In this document: one piece after another, positions 10,563 through 23,498 of the stretch
How positions within the stretch are numbered: the stretch's first letter is position 1
How the letters are laid out: each line of letters starts with the position of its first letter
Assembly (NCBI GenBank): GCA_947683425.1
Contig: CANTUQ010000078.1
Span: forward strand, 4,185,001 to 4,249,000
DNA length: 64,000 nt
Direction of reading: 5' to 3'
Source of the DNA: Excoecaria cochinchinensis
Lineage: Eukaryota > Streptophyta > Magnoliopsida > Malpighiales > Euphorbiaceae
Made by a program: the position numbers and the translations under genes
The notes under the pieces: model-generated
Told to the model about the DNA's origin: nothing
Seen by the model: only the letters and a program-made list of their open reading frames with translations
The model's database searches: none

Positions 10563-11031
10563 ATTATTATTATCATTATTACATTATTAATTGTAACTTT
10601 GTTATATCTAATTAAAATTATCAGACTTGACTCAAAATCTAAAGTGAACCGACCTGAAAATGATATGAAATGAAAGGTTCGACTTGAGTTTATTTGACCT
10701 AGTCCATTTGACAAATTTAATTGTGATTTCAATAGTTTCATGTTATCTAATGAAATAGAGCTTCACGCATTTACAATTCGATCATTTATAATTCTACTTG
10801 TTTATTACTTATTTAACAATAATACATTTGGATCATAGTTTAGCATGACTCAATATGATACATTTATATTCCGTAAAAATATTTTGAATGAATTGAAAAG
10901 AAGAAGAAAAAAAATATGATAGTGAGATTTTAAAAAATAAAACATAAAAAGAGTTGTAAAATAAAAAGACGGTTTTAGTTTTATGTAAAGAAAAAATCTT
11001 TCAAAATATTATATTTACAAGTAAAAGAAAA

Positions 11032-11089
<58 letters not shown>

Positions 11090-11263
11090 TTTTGTATATT
11101 AAAATTATTTTAAATATATTTTTTCAATGGCCAAGTCCGGATTCAGCCCGCACTCAGCTTGAATTCAGTCTTTACTTATTACGCCTTTCGTTTATGTGGT
11201 CCTGAAAAGAGTTTAAACATGAACAAAAATTTTAAAAATTTGATTAGATCATGTCCAAATCAG

Positions 11264-11337
<74 letters not shown>

Positions 11338-11416
11338 AAGTTATATAGTGATATTTAAAGTTATAATTCAACATTACTATAGTTATATAGTGACATTTAA
11401 AGTTATAATTCAACAT

Positions 11417-11495
<79 letters not shown>

Positions 11496-12693
11496 TATTC
11501 AGAAGCGAGAGGCAATAATGTTGAATTATAACTTTATTATTATTATTATTATATATATATTCATATTTAGAAGGGAGAGGCAATAATGTTGAATTATAAC
11601 TTTAAATGTCACTAGAAAAAATCAAATTCGAAATCTTGCATGCTTTTAATCTTTGGCCATCAAGCCAACTCTTGGTGGTTAATATGTCTAATTCAAGTTA
11701 ACTATATTTTAGAATATTGTTACATATATTATTCTTATTTCTCTTAATATTTTAAATTTATTATTTGTGCTAATTGAAAATTTAAAATTTTTAAGCATTT
11801 TATTTATATAATAACTATTGATCCATAAAAATTAAATTTACAAATTAGCTGTATTTGACAGAAAAGTTTAAAAAATGAGATTTGAACACTAATGGCCAGG
11901 ACTGCTAACACAAACTGTGCGAGGACTGCTCCTCGCGCGAGGACAGTAGCGGGGGCCTGTTAAAAGGCCTTTTGCATACTCAAGAACAGTCAAAAGAAAC
12001 ATAAAAAGCAACAACTTCTTGTATTGCTCATTAATAAAGAAACCATCAACCATATCTGCTGGCCGTTTGTGGTTCCTGCTACCGTCCGCCACTGTTTTTT
12101 ACAACACCCAACATCTACACCCTTGAAATGTTTGCAAAAGATTTAGGCTGTGGATTAGAAAAGGAAATCGATTTCATTGGTAAAAAAGTTAATAAATATA
12201 AACTGACAGAAGTGTCAGATTCCAACCGTAATTTTGGGACAAGGTGTTCAGATAGTTGGACAAAATCTATATATGTAATATTTTCTTAGTACCATTTATT
12301 TTTTTTGTTAACTATACGATATGATATGTAATTAAGATACACACATGAGAGGCAATCCATAATTAAAATATATGTGTATTTCATCTCATTTTATAATTTC
12401 CCCTCAATGTGTATTTAAACAATACACATATATGTATATATCGAACAAAAAATATAGTTATATGTACACAGCTGACTGTTTTGGTATTGAATCATGTCTT
12501 TTAACTTTAATTACCTTACTATTTTTTGTTCTCCATTTTACTTTTGCAAATTGAATAATTAATGCTAATTTATTTTCATCAATATTAACAAATAAATGAC
12601 TAATATAAAACATATCCATGTTTATATAGAATAAAATGATGATTTTAATTAAAATGTTAAAAATATTATGATGGATTATATATAGATAAAAAA
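10563..12693. other. Intergenic AT-rich DNA with (TA)n tracts
   Basis: Long dinucleotide (TA)n tracts lie at about 11037-11084, 11266-11334 and 11420-11492. Around the last two is a local repeat cluster. A 42-bp unit (starting AGTTATATAGTG) is duplicated at 11339-11415, and its core GTTATAATTCAACATTA recurs in inverted form at about 11518 and 11586. A 67-codon minus-strand frame (11889-12092) in a more GC-rich patch was seen but not recognised; the same patch on the plus strand ends in a short coherent reading near 12128-12230. I cannot assign either. Confidence 0.6.
11339..11618. repeat. Direct and inverted repeat cluster around a (TA)n tract
   Basis: Two 42-bp direct copies on the left (11339, 11381) face two inverted copies on the right (about 11515 and 11582), the right ones each preceded by a GAGAGGCAATAATG-like block. 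A long (TA)n tract separates the arms, so the region can fold back on itself. Confidence 0.6.
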
Positions 12694-12780
12694 TACATAT
12701 AAAGAATAGAAATATTTTTTTTTTCTCTCCTAGTTTAAGAGTGTTGTTTTTTCTTGTTCTTGTAACAAGTGTTTTTGGCT

Positions 12781-13779
12781 ATGGATACTGATATGGTTCA
12801 ACTTTCTCTGTCTGCTGATGAAGATGATGAGCTAATCATTGCAGCTGATGCAGTCGAGAAAAAGCAGGAGTTTTCAAAATTTTGCGTAGTAGGGAGGTTC
12901 CTTACTGAAAGACCAGTTAATTTTAATGCAATGCGTCACAGGATGGCTAGTTTGTGGAGACTTGGTAAAGGTATTTCCATTAGAGAGATTAATTCGGAGC
13001 TCTTTTTATTCCAATTCTTTCATAGCATTGATATGAAACTTGTGAGTGAGGGAGGGCCGTGGACTTTTGATGGTCATCTTCTCTTACTGCATCACCTGGT
13101 GGAAGGGGAGGTTCCTGTCTCCATCCCTCTTTTTCGTGCAGCTTTTTGGGTTCAAATTTTTGAACTTCCAGTGGGGTATATGTCGAAAGTTGTAGGCAGA
13201 CAGCTGGGTAATTTTATTGGAGAGTTTCTGGACTATGATATTAACAATAATTCAGGAGTTTGGAGGAGTTTCATGAGGATCAAGGTTAGCTTAGACGTGA
13301 GAGTCCCTCTTAAATGAAGGAAGAAAATTAGGAAAGTTGGGGGTCGGTGGTTTCGTGATTCGGGTGTGGGTTGGGTTGAGGATGGCTATGGTAAGCGTGA
13401 AATCAGGGAAGGATTTGAGGCAATCCAGGTTCAAAATGCCGAGATTTCTTCTACAGTCAAAGGTAAGTCAGCTGTTTCAATCCCAAATATAGCGGGATCT
13501 GCTAGTAACCATATTATGGGAAGTACAGGTATGCTGAAGGAGGGTCAGTTAATTGATGGGAATACTATTGATGAGGAAGTTGGCTTGGACCTTGAGGAAG
13601 CCCATAAACGTAAGAAAGCAAATATGGGCCTCCAAACAAAAGTTGCTAGTTCTGTAATGGAAGTTGATCCACAAACTATTTCTGTCCATTTGCAGGATGA
13701 GAGTGTTCAAGTCTTAGGGAATGAGCCAGGAATTTCTTCTGTATTGGCCGGCCTCGAGGGGGCTTGCCGTGGGCAATGA
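12781..13779 (+). pseudogene. LINE ORF1 (DUF4283 protein)
   Basis: It starts at ATG 12781 (another in-frame ATG lies at 12769). Residues about 30-175 are a DUF4283 domain, with FCVVGRFLTERPVNF, a GGPWTFDGHLLLL-type motif and WVQIFELPVGYMS. A TGA at 13315 interrupts the frame just before the basic KKIRKVGGRWF stretch, where the family continues into a CCHC zinc knuckle. That knuckle is absent, and the frame jumps straight to a low-complexity tail ending at 13779, so an internal deletion is likely. In family terms ORF1p binds LINE RNA. It overlaps the ORF2 start at 13764 by 16 bases. Confidence 0.85.
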
Positions 13780-14390
13780 TAGACGTTACGTGGAACTGCT
13801 GTGGATTGGGAAATTCACGTGCAGTGCTTGCTCTTCGTGAGCTTGTTAGGAGTAGGAAGCCAGACTTTATATTTTTAATTGAAACTCTTGTTCATTCTAA
13901 TAAAATTGAAGAAATAAAAAATAAGTTGGGTTTTGAGAGTTGTTTTGTAGTGAATTGCAATGGTCATAGTGGTGGTCTTGCTTTTATATGGCTTAAAACC
14001 CATGTTTTCAAACTTCTTAGCTATTCTAATAACCATGTCGACTTGGAGTGTAGAGGGGATGATGGTGTTGTTTGGCGTTGTACGGGTTTTTATGGTTTCC
14101 CTGAAAGGTCTAGAAGAATGGAGTCGTGGAACCTCTTACGTCATCTTAAGAGTCTATCTAGTCTTCCTTGGTGTATTATGGGGGATTTTAATGATTTATC
14201 GCTTAAGGAGGATAAGAAGGGTGGTGTGGAACACCCAAATTGGCTTTATAGAGGATTTCGTAATGCTGTGGAGGATTGTCTAGTTCGTGACTTACTAATG
14301 GAAGGGTATCCTTTTACATGGGAAAGAGGGAGAGGGTCGAGTCATTGGGTGTAAGAACATCTAGGTAGAATTCTGGTCACTGATTCGTGG
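13764..14390 (+). pseudogene. LINE ORF2, AP-type endonuclease domain
   Basis: The start at 13764 (or the internal Met four codons on) gives the canonical WNCCGLGNSRAV start of plant LINE endonucleases. Catalytic-type motifs follow: IETLVHS (Glu), YGFPER, and MGDFNDL (Asp/Asn). The final SDHSPL motif is found just past the stop, at about 14437-14455. A TAA at 14352 interrupts the frame, which continues unchanged on the other side. This enzyme nicks target DNA to prime reverse transcription. Confidence 0.88.
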
Positions 14391-16160
14391 TTGTCTATAT
14401 TTCCTCACATAAAGATTCGTAATTTATTTGCTGCAGTTTCGGATCATAGTCCTCTTGAGCTAAGCACTGTTTCAGGGCCTGCACTTTCCTTTGCTAGAGA
14501 TTGTAAGTTCAAGTTTGAGAATGCTTGGTTAAGGGAGACTGGGCTTATAAACGTGGTTGAAGTTTCTTGGGCTGGGTCTACTGGGGTTCATTTGCTGGAT
14601 AGAATTAAAGTTTGTACTTTGGCCTTGGACAGGTGGGGTAAGAATTATCGGGAGCAATTTAAAGTGAAGATTAATCAGTGTAAAAGGGATATAGCTGCTC
14701 TGCGCTTCTCTACTTCATCTGACGATGCTATTCTTTTGGGGGAAAAATGTAATCTTCTAGCTTCTTTAATGGTACAGGAGGAGTCGTATTGGAAGCAACG
14801 AGCAAAGATTGTCTGGTTAGAGGGCGGGGATCTAAACTCCAGCTTTTTCTTCAAGATGGCTTCAATCCGTAGAAGGAAGAATCAAATTGGGTGTCTTCAA
14901 AATGAAGCAGAGGTTTGGGTTGATGATCCCGACGGAATTCATTTGCTGGCTAAGGACTATTTTCAAAAATTATTTGAAGCAAATTCATCTTTCAATTCAC
15001 GGGATCTACGGTACGTGGAGTCTTGTGTTACTAGAGAGCAGAATGATGCTCTTCTTGCCCCTTTTCACATTGATGAGTTTCGTAAGGCAGTTTTTCAGAT
15101 GCACCCGGACAAGTCACCAGGTCCCGATGGGCTTAATCCAGCGTTCTATCATCGGTTTTGGAACTCAATTAGGCCCGATATCTTTGGAGCAGCTTGTTCA
15201 TGGCTTCAAACTGTGAGTTTCCCTGCTGAGTTAAATAACACTTTGATTGTTCTTATACCCAAATGTGATCCTCCTGAGTCTATGAAAGATCTGAGGCCTA
15301 TATATTTATGTAATGTACTTTTCAAAATTATCTCTAAAGTTTTGGCTAACAGATTAAAGAGATTGTTGCCTCATTTAATTTCTAAATCGCAATCTGCATT
15401 CGTACATGGGCGTTCCATTCAGGATAATGTCATTTCTGCCTTTGAATTGATTCATTTTATGAAAAGAAGAACTAAGGGCAGAGTGGGTTATCCTGCTTTG
15501 AAAATTGATATTTCTAAAGCTTATGATAGGATCAGTTGGGACTATTTGGAGCGTGTTATGGTCAGGATGGGGTTTGATTCTAAATGGATTAAGTGGATTA
15601 TGCTCTGTGTCTCTACAGTTAGATATTCTGTTTTGGTGAACGGGATTGAGGTTGGTCCTATTATACCTAAAAGAGGTCTTAGGCAGGGGGATCCACTATC
15701 TCCTTACTTATTTATTTTGTGTGTGGAGGGTCTTTCCTCTTTGATCAAGAAAGCTGAGGCTAGGGGGGATTTACATGGGTGTACTATTTGTAGAGGAGCT
15801 CCTACTATATCGCATTTATTTTTTGCGAATGATAGTTTTTTCTTTTTTAGAGCTGAGGAGAAAGAAGCTAAGGTGTTGCAGGAAATCCTTTCGATTTATG
15901 AGAAGGACTCGGGTCAGGCTATTAATTTTCAGAAATCTGGGATTCTCTATAGTTCCAATGTGTCTTCTGTTTTGCAAAATCATATCTCTCATATACTGGG
16001 AGTCACCAGTTCTTTGGATACGGGTACGTATCTTGGCCTTCCTTCTCTTATTGGTAGGAAGAAGAGGGCTATTTTTGCTTTCCTTAGAAACAGATTGTGG
16101 AAAAGGATTCAGGGTTGGCAAGGGCATTTTTTTTATCTCAAGCTGGGAGAGAGATTCTGA
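14391..16160 (+). pseudogene. LINE ORF2, reverse transcriptase domain
   Basis: 589 open codons, same frame as the endonuclease. RT motifs: the DKSPGPDGLNPAFYHRFW region, KSQSAFVHGRSI, KIDISKAYDRISWDYL with a catalytic Asp, RGLRQGDPLSPYLF, and the active-site box. That box reads FANDS instead of FADDS: codon 15828-15830 is AAT, so the first catalytic Asp is Asn. The frame ends at 16160 only because of a shift in a run of eight T's (16127-16134); the correct frame resumes at FLSQAGREILIKSV. Confidence 0.92.
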
Positions 16161-17854
16161 TTAAATCGGTAGGTCAAGCCATTCCTTCTTTTTGCATTAG
16201 TGCTTTTTTATTACCTACTACTCTCTGTGACGAACTGGAGAAGATGATGAATTCTTTTTGGTGGGGTATGAAACCTAATGGAGGAAGGAAAATTAATTAG
16301 TTCTCCTGGAGTAGATTATGTGCTTCGAAGGATAAGGGCGGAGTGGGTTTTAAGGACTTACATTGTTTTAATTTGGCTCTATTGGCAAAACAAGGTTGGA
16401 ATATGTTAGCAAATTCAAATTCTTTGGTTAGTAGGCTACTCAAATCTAAATATTTTCCTACTACTGATTTTTTGCATTCATCTCTAGGACATAATCCTAG
16501 TTTTATTTGGCGTAGTATTTGGAATGCTAAGCATGTTTTAGAGCTTAGTTGTCGATGGAGGATTGGTAATGGGAATAATGTGAGGGTGTGGAAAGATGCA
16601 TGGTTACCAAGGGATAATGCTTTTCTTGTTCATTCTGCTTGTCCTGAAGGTTGTCAAGATATGCGAGTGAGTGATTTGTTTATTCCAGGGAGAAGGGAAT
16701 GGGATGTTGAATTGATCCTTGATTTGTTGTCGGTGGATGATGCTAATACAATTTTGGCTATTCCTCTGGCTGATGGGGCCTATAGTGATAGGCTTATATG
16801 GCATTATGAGAAAAAGGGTTCTTACTCGGTGAAAACGGGTTACAAGTCTTTAACTAATACTGAGTTTGACAATTCTGGTTCTGTGCATAGAGAGTGTTGG
16901 AGCAACATGTGGAAGTTGGCTATTCCTCCTCGAGTTAAATGTTTTATCTGGTGAATTCTTTCTAATAGTATCCCAACTCGCGAAAGACTATTCTTGAAAG
17001 GTTTAGATGTTACTAATACTTGTGTCTTTTGTGGGGAGGATGGGGAACATCGTGAGCATGTGTTTCTTGACTGCAGCTTTACTAAAGCATGTTTTGATCA
17101 TGCTGGAGTGGTTCTAATTCATATCCACTCTACCAATTTTGAGGATTAGTTCAATTTCCTTTGCCCAAGTAACGATGACAGCTTTATTAATAAAGTTTGC
17201 ATGATACTCTGGGGAATTTGGCGAGAGAGGAATGAGGTGTTGTGGAATGCTAAGATTTCAAATTCTAGAGTTACTAGTATGGCTTGTATGGCTTTCCTTA
17301 ATGAGTGGTCTCAAGCACGACATATGAATGGGTTAAATGAATGTCGGGATGGTTCGATGGGTATAGGGAGTTGGAGCAAGCCGAATGGGGGATACACAAA
17401 AATTAATGTTGATGCTGCTTTACAGGCTAGTAACCATTGAGTGAGCTTTAGGTGGGTTTGGAGAAATGAGTTTGGTCAAGTTTTGGTGTGTGGGGTTAAT
17501 CAACTAGGGGGTTGCTACCCTAGCCATATTTCTGAAGCTCTGGGCTTGAAGGAAGTATTGTCTTGGATTATTAGAAATAGTTTGTCTAAAGTGATTATTG
17601 AAATGGATGCTAAGGTGGCTGTTGATGCTTTTAGATCTCATAGTCACGACATTTCTGAGTTTGGTATTTTGATTTCTGATTGTATTTCTCTTTGTAATAG
17701 GGGACAGGATATCTCTGTCTCCTTTGTTAAGAGGTCAGCAAATGGAGTTGCTCATACTCTAGCTAAGGCAGCCCATTTATATGCTAGCCCCACTTATTGG
17801 CAGGAAGCACCTTCTTTATTGGGTGGTTACCTCGCCAAGGATTTGAATTCTTAA
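16136..17854 (+). pseudogene. LINE ORF2 C-terminal part: zf-RVT and RNase H
   Basis: It reads in the frame shifted from the RT, through stops at 16298 (TAG), 16952 (TGA), 17147 (TAG) and 17438 (TGA). The zf-RVT domain spans the third stop region (PPRVKCFIW then CVFCGEDGEHREHVFLDC). The RNase H begins around KINVDAAL (Asp), then SEALGLKEVL (Glu), IIEMDAKVAVDAF (Asp) and ends with NGVAHTLAKAA, a usual plant LINE RNase H order. The last codons are at 17854, 20 bases before the poly(A). Confidence 0.85.
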
Positions 17855-17885
17855 TGAAGTTTTTGCTTGGTTTCAAAAAAAAAAA

Positions 17886-19961
17886 TACATATAAAGACCG
17901 ACTAATTGTTAACATACATTAAGTCCAAATCAATTAATTATAATTACTAAAAATTAAAGTTTATGTTCACATCTAATTAGATTGGTTAACTGTATAAAGG
18001 CTTTATTGTCGCTCTGAATTTCTTTTTTCTTTTTTTTCTTTTTTTTTATGCAAATAAGAAAGGAGAAAAGTTAAAAAAAATATAATAACATTACAAGAAT
18101 TTTATAGCACTCACGGATACAGTAAAATTCCTGTCAAGTATGTTTTTTTTTTTAAAAAAAAAAGGTCAAAAACTTGCACATACTATAAAATTTTTATACT
18201 TGCATTAACCTTATGTATAATAAATTTTAGTATTTTTGCAAAAAAAAAAATATTAACAATCGTTCTTTGAATAAAAATTTGAAAAAAAAAAAGAAAGAAG
18301 TAAAATCTGACATTGTAATAATTATTAAAAAAATAATAATACAAACTTTAAAGGAAAAAATAATTGAAAAAGCTGCTGGTCTTGTCTTTTTCTTTTTAAT
18401 TATTTTTTCTAGCATATAGTCTGAAACCACAACATTCGGTTGAGGTTTCTGACATACTGAAACCGAAACTCTGTATTGCGATTTCTGACTCACTTGAAAT
18501 CCGTAAATAGTTTTCAAAATACTCAATTTTTATGATTTTTTTAAAAAAAACATTAATTAAAAAATTATCCCAAAAAAACTTGTTAATGTGTTATAAAAAT
18601 TCTTGCATTGTATTACATTATTTACTGTCATAAATCTATATATTCATTTCATACAATACTATGTACATTATTTGTAGTTTTCATACAATTTTTTGAACCC
18701 TAAACCCTCATCCAGATCTCTAACCCTCGTGCTAAAAATCGATCCGAAATTAATTACATTATACATGTACTACTTACTATACATATCTATTAAATTTTCA
18801 CCCTAATATGTAACCCTCGATGCTATAAATAATATATATTAATAATAATTAACATTAATTAAATAAAACAAAATTTGCGTACGTTGCTTGAAAATTAATT
18901 GATTTTAGTGCTGATAATATTACCTAGAATATAATTTAATACAATAAAAATGATAATTAATTAAATAAAGCACAATATAAAAATTTATATGACAAAAGAA
19001 AATAGAGATTAATTTGAAAATTTTAAAAATATAAGTTTAAGGGGGAAATTTTTTAAATAATGTTTTCTTTTTAAAAATAGAAATGTGGTGTTTGTCAGAA
19101 ATTATTTAGAAAATTGGAGTTTTTTTTAAAAAAAAAAATGCAACCAAAATTTGCGTCATTGGTACTGTGTCACATCAAGGGGATAGAAAAGCTGTCCCAC
19201 CTAAAACCGCAGCACAATGTTGAAGACACGAAAAAAAAGGGCAAGGTATATAATATGAAAAATCTTACGTTAGTGTTAATTAAAATTTTTCAACCAGTTA
19301 TATTATATTATATGTTGACTTATAGAAACAAAGTTATAAAATTTTGAAGATATTATTAAGATATTTGTGACGCGAAAAAAAAGGTTCATTATTTTATTTA
19401 TTATCATGTGAAAATGATATCAAATAATGTAAAAAATTATAATAATGAAATAATATATAATAATTATTTACATATTATTGTAATTGACATATAATTATCC
19501 TAAAGTATGAAATATTCAAGTATTATAGAAATGTAGACATATTTTTATATTTGTGAAATATATATTTATTTTTAAAGTAAAATAATATTATTAAATAATA
19601 TATACTTTAATTGTTGACTGTATGTGTTAGATTTATTAATTATTTATTTGTTTAATTTATAAAAGGCATGCATTTAGCTTATATTATAACATTACTCATT
19701 TTTTAGGTTATGTTTGAAATTTTTTATATTGGTGGAAAAAAAATTAGAGTAAAGAGAAAATGAATATTTTATAATTAAAATATTAAATTTGAAAATAATA
19801 GTAGTCTGTACTAAAATGATATTAGTTTTATACAAAAAATTATTTGGTTTAATTATTTTATTTTTATATTATGTGATAAATATATATAGTTAATTAGTAG
19901 AAATTATTTTTTTACATGCACATGTAACACATGTTATTGTATTTGGTCTTAGGTTAAAAAA
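17886..19961. other. Intergenic AT-rich DNA, no supported gene
   Basis: No frame here has recognisable protein character. Runs of A and T are common. A short patch at 18412-18500 repeats TTTCTGAC and GAAAC motifs in both orientations. One frame of 77 codons (19114-19347) is in simple AT-rich sequence and is not supported. Confidence 0.6.
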
Positions 19962-22276
19962 ATGGAATATTTTAGACGTCAAAAATTTATTAATTCGGGA
20001 CCATACGTTGATGAGCAGCTGACTTTACATGGCTAGCACCGAGCTGATGCGGTCGGGTTTGGAGCGAGACTGTAATTATATTTCCACACTATATAATTAA
20101 ATATTATATAATTTTAAATAAATAAAATATATTATATATATATTCATCTAATAATTTATTTATTTTTAGGTCAAACACAATATTTTATTTGCATGAAGGG
20201 CAAGTGTTGACAATCATTATAGAAATATCGATGAGCAAATCATATCTTACTTGCGATTGTCAGGATTCTATGGAATGTCACAATTCAATGTAATATATGT
20301 TAATGTTGACTTGATAACTGCTCTTGTTAAGAGCTGAAAACCAGAGACACATACTTTTCACCTTCCTGTTGGTGAAACAACAATAACACTGGAAGATATA
20401 GAGATACTCAATGGATTGCCTATCGAAGGACGTGCTATGACTGGACATTTTCAACATGACTGGACGGATATTTATGCTCGACTTTTAGGGCAAGTTCCAC
20501 CACAAGACATCATCAGAGGACTTAAAATAAAAATGACATGGTTGAGTCAAAATTTTAGTCACTTACCAGCCGATCCGATGGACTATCATATACAATGCTT
20601 TGCCCGTGCTTGGATACTGCGCTGTATCGATGGACTACTATCTCCAGGACAGACAAATAATTACATACATATGATATGGCTCCCGCTATTGGAGAATTTA
20701 GCTGAAGCCGGTGAGTATAGCTCGGGATTGGCATGCCTGACAGGGCTATATAGAAAGTTATATCGTGCTACTCAACCTAGTGCAAATGGACTCAGCGAGG
20801 TATCACCAGTTAATTAAAATATGGGTATGGGAAAGATTTTCTCAATTTCGGCCGCCCTTTATCCACACTTTTGTTTTAGATCAGAGCAGTCCTTTTGGTT
20901 ATAGGTAAATTTTATTTATTATATTTCATATTAGGATATTTTTAGTTTTATTTGTTAAAAAAATATGCTAACAATTTGATTAATTATTGTGTATCAAGTG
21001 GCGATCCCCATTAGATTTAAGAAATAATAATAGTAAATATATTTCAAAATACCGTGAAAATTTAGACTTGCAAGAACTCAATCAAGTTTATATTTATTTT
21101 TAAAGTCATGATAAATTATTGAATGTTGATAATTACAAAAAATTAATTTATAAAAAATTTTTGTCTAATTTTTTATTACAAAAATGCGATGCACTTATTG
21201 CCACATTTTTGTACAAATGGACATATGAGTTGGCGATCTGTTATGCGACTAATATGTTTTTATATTATCGAGCCCGATAGATGTCTAAGGCAATTTGGGA
21301 TGGACTAATCAATTCCATCTGTCCCACAAAACAACAATGCGATGCATTCTATCGATCTGAGGGGCCATACTAATTAAAATTAGGAAATGAAATTTTCAAA
21401 TTTCATTTTTGAGTGGATCAATCGACATAACTGAGTTGTTACAGGTCCATTTCTCAATGCACCATTACATTTGAGGTCGCAATATATGTAATAGTATATA
21501 TCGCACACAAGGCGATGGATAATATTTATAGGAGCATCATTGGGGGCATTAGTATGAAGTATTATTATTTTTTTATATTTGTATAAATGTTATAAATGAT
21601 TTTTAATAAATTTATTTATTTGCATGTAGGCCGATGGTGCTAAACGAATATTCCACAGTAACATTGCTTCATCATCCAATGAAGGCCTTAGGATTCGTTT
21701 GACATCAGAAGGCATTTAGGTGCTGTAGGTGCATTTGATAGGACGTCAACTGATTATCCTCATCAGCCTGTACCTGATCCTGTAGTGATACCATCGCTCT
21801 CAACACCGTATGAAGATTTTTGTCGTTCTGGACGTAGTAGGAGAGGGACAACAGTTGCATCTATTCCTATTCATCCTAGAGTGAACCCAGTCCCTTAACC
21901 TTTACAATGGCCATATATTCTTGATGAAACTTCTAGTCCATTTAGTATGGCTCCGGTCGATCAGCAACAATTTTATGATACTGCAGCTGGTCCTTCTAGA
22001 TGTTATGACTTTGAAACTAGACCATCTAGATTAAATGTTGATTTGAACGTAAGCTTATCTAAAGGAGATGCACCACCATACAACATTTATGGACAAATGA
22101 GCCACACCATACAACAAGATGATTTGTTCAATGAACTTTTTAGTGGTCCAAATGTTGTTGGTACACAGGGTTTAGCTGATCAACCACTATATAGTGGAGA
22201 TAGATTACCAAACCCATACAAGATGGATTACCAAACCCCTATAAATAGTACGTCATTTCGTAGTAGGAGATTTTGA
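19962..22276 (+). pseudogene. Plant mobile domain (PMD) gene of MULE copy A
   Basis: The start is taken at ATG 19962, which opens FINSGPYVDEQLTLHG, the usual beginning of PMD proteins. A TAG and a following intron-like gap lead to the next exon at about 20170. The main PMD exon reads through a TGA at 20335 into HTFHLPVGETTITLEDIEIL, with PADPMDYHIQCFARAWIL further on. A frameshift near 20795-20815 leads to IWVWERFSQFRPPF, and a GT splice site follows at about 20907. The next exon starts RSPLDLRNNNSKYISKYREN near 21000. The C-terminus is at 21947-22276. It converges on the MULE transposase, which ends 180 bp away on the other strand. PMD proteins (MAIL1/MAIN relatives) are often carried by transposons. 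Confidence 0.75.
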
Positions 22277-22457
22277 TTTTGTTGTTTTGGTGTTTTATTT
22301 AAATATATGGCCATGTATATTGTAATGTTATTTGTAGTTTAATTTTTTTTACAAATATAAATATCACGAATAGCCATGCATTTTTTTTCTTAAAGTTATT
22401 AAAGCACAATATATTATTAAATATATTTAATATACAATATTTATAATGTTGAGAATT

Positions 22458-23498
22458 TCAACCTCTATAATATTGAGTGAATGGTCCAGCAGCACTTCTG
22501 CACGTCTTTTTATTGTGACCAATATTTCCACACCTGCTGCAATGCGTTACATGAACCCGTTCATGCGTATCCATCTCATTGCGAATGCGACTTATTCTTG
22601 GCCAAACTTTCTTCCTCAGCAATTCCATATCAAGTTTAATTTTAGGACCGTAATACTGTGGCCAATATGTTTTGTGCGCCATCAGTCAAAATTTCCCATC
22701 ATAGCATTTGAGTGCCTCTATTTTTCTATAACAGTTATCAATAAATTGGAACATATCAATATGCCAGCTCATGCATGTTGTGATGGCATGTGAACAAGGC
22801 ATTTTGTTCCTTGGAACTTATCACACTCACATTTGCGCTTTTCAAGACTCTCAATATATAAGTGTCTGGCTCAACGTTCACCTCCGATACTCTGCGATCT
22901 ATCACAATGTGTTCTCTAGCCCTGTTAGCCCGCTCAGTTATAACTTCAATGTATTTAGGTGTGAAGCATAATGCTTGTGCCATTTTAGTCGTGTAGAAAC
23001 GCCTCATTTGCTCATAATATTTGGCCAACTTTCCAAAAGTATGCTTAACAATCGAGGTGATAGGCATCATGCGAACACCTTTAAGGGCACTATTGACACT
23101 CTCAATAATATTTATCGTGGTGTGACTATATTTATACCCACCATCCTCGGATAGTGTCCATTTGTCTAACGATATCCGCATCGCCCTGTTGTAGGAATCT
23201 TTGTTAAGGTCTTTGATTTCATCCATTTTCTGCTGGAACTTACGCCTTTGAAATTGTGCACCTACACCATTATGAATTAATGTTATATTACCAGATAATA
23301 AATTTGAATAAATAATTTTAGAAATTTGTTCACTTACCAGCTTTCTAAAGAAAATATTTTATTGTTGAATTCTTGTGGTGCGTGTTGTAGTTACTTAAAA
23401 AATGGCACAAACTAAACCTGTCAAAGCTTAGAGGTTCCTTCCAACCACACTTTTCATCCTAGAACAATGCCATTATACCAGCATGTCAATCTAGTATA
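22458..23498 (-). pseudogene. MULE copy A transposase, C-terminal part
   Basis: Minus strand. 23498-23338 is an exon reading GWYNGIVLG-like core sequence, followed by an intron at 23337-23262 (CTG|GTAAGTG ... GTGTAG|GTG). The next exon opens QFQRRKFQQKMDEIKDLN and runs through WTLSEDGGYKYSHTTINI to a SWIM-type zinc region and then a CCHC knuckle (CSRCGNIGHNKKTC) at about 22520. This is the standard MuDR-like transposase end. The N-terminal and middle parts lie at 30185-31879 and 49789-50314, separated by later insertions. Copy B keeps the same intron at 58811-58917. Confidence 0.88.
23262..23337 (-). other. Intron of the MULE transposase, copy A
   Basis: 76 nt with GTAAGTG at the 5' end and TAG at the 3' end on the minus strand. 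An intron at the same place is present in copy B. Confidence 0.75.

Larger units (their letters stand above)
12706..17885 (+). mobile_element. L1-type LINE, near full length, inactive
   Basis: About 5.2 kb ending in a poly(A) run (about 17874-17885). A target duplication TACATATAAAGA, preceded by A's, occurs at 12694-12705 and 17886-17897. Order: short 5' leader, ORF1 with DUF4283, ORF2 with AP-endonuclease, RT, zf-RVT and a C-terminal RNase H, which is the plant L1 arrangement. ORF1 has one stop; ORF2 has several stops and one frameshift. Leader length (about 75 bp) suggests the 5' end may be slightly truncated. Confidence 0.95.

Noticed and set aside
11249..11515. Minus-strand frame of alternating Tyr-Ile
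   Set aside because: Direct translation of (TA)n tracts.
11889..12092. 67-codon minus-strand frame in a GC-richer patch
   Set aside because: No recognisable domain and no splice or promoter context; kept only as a note in the intergenic entry.
18698..18709. Telomere-like CCCTAAACCCT
   Set aside because: Less than two units of the plant telomere repeat, in AT-rich DNA; chance or a telobox cannot be told apart.
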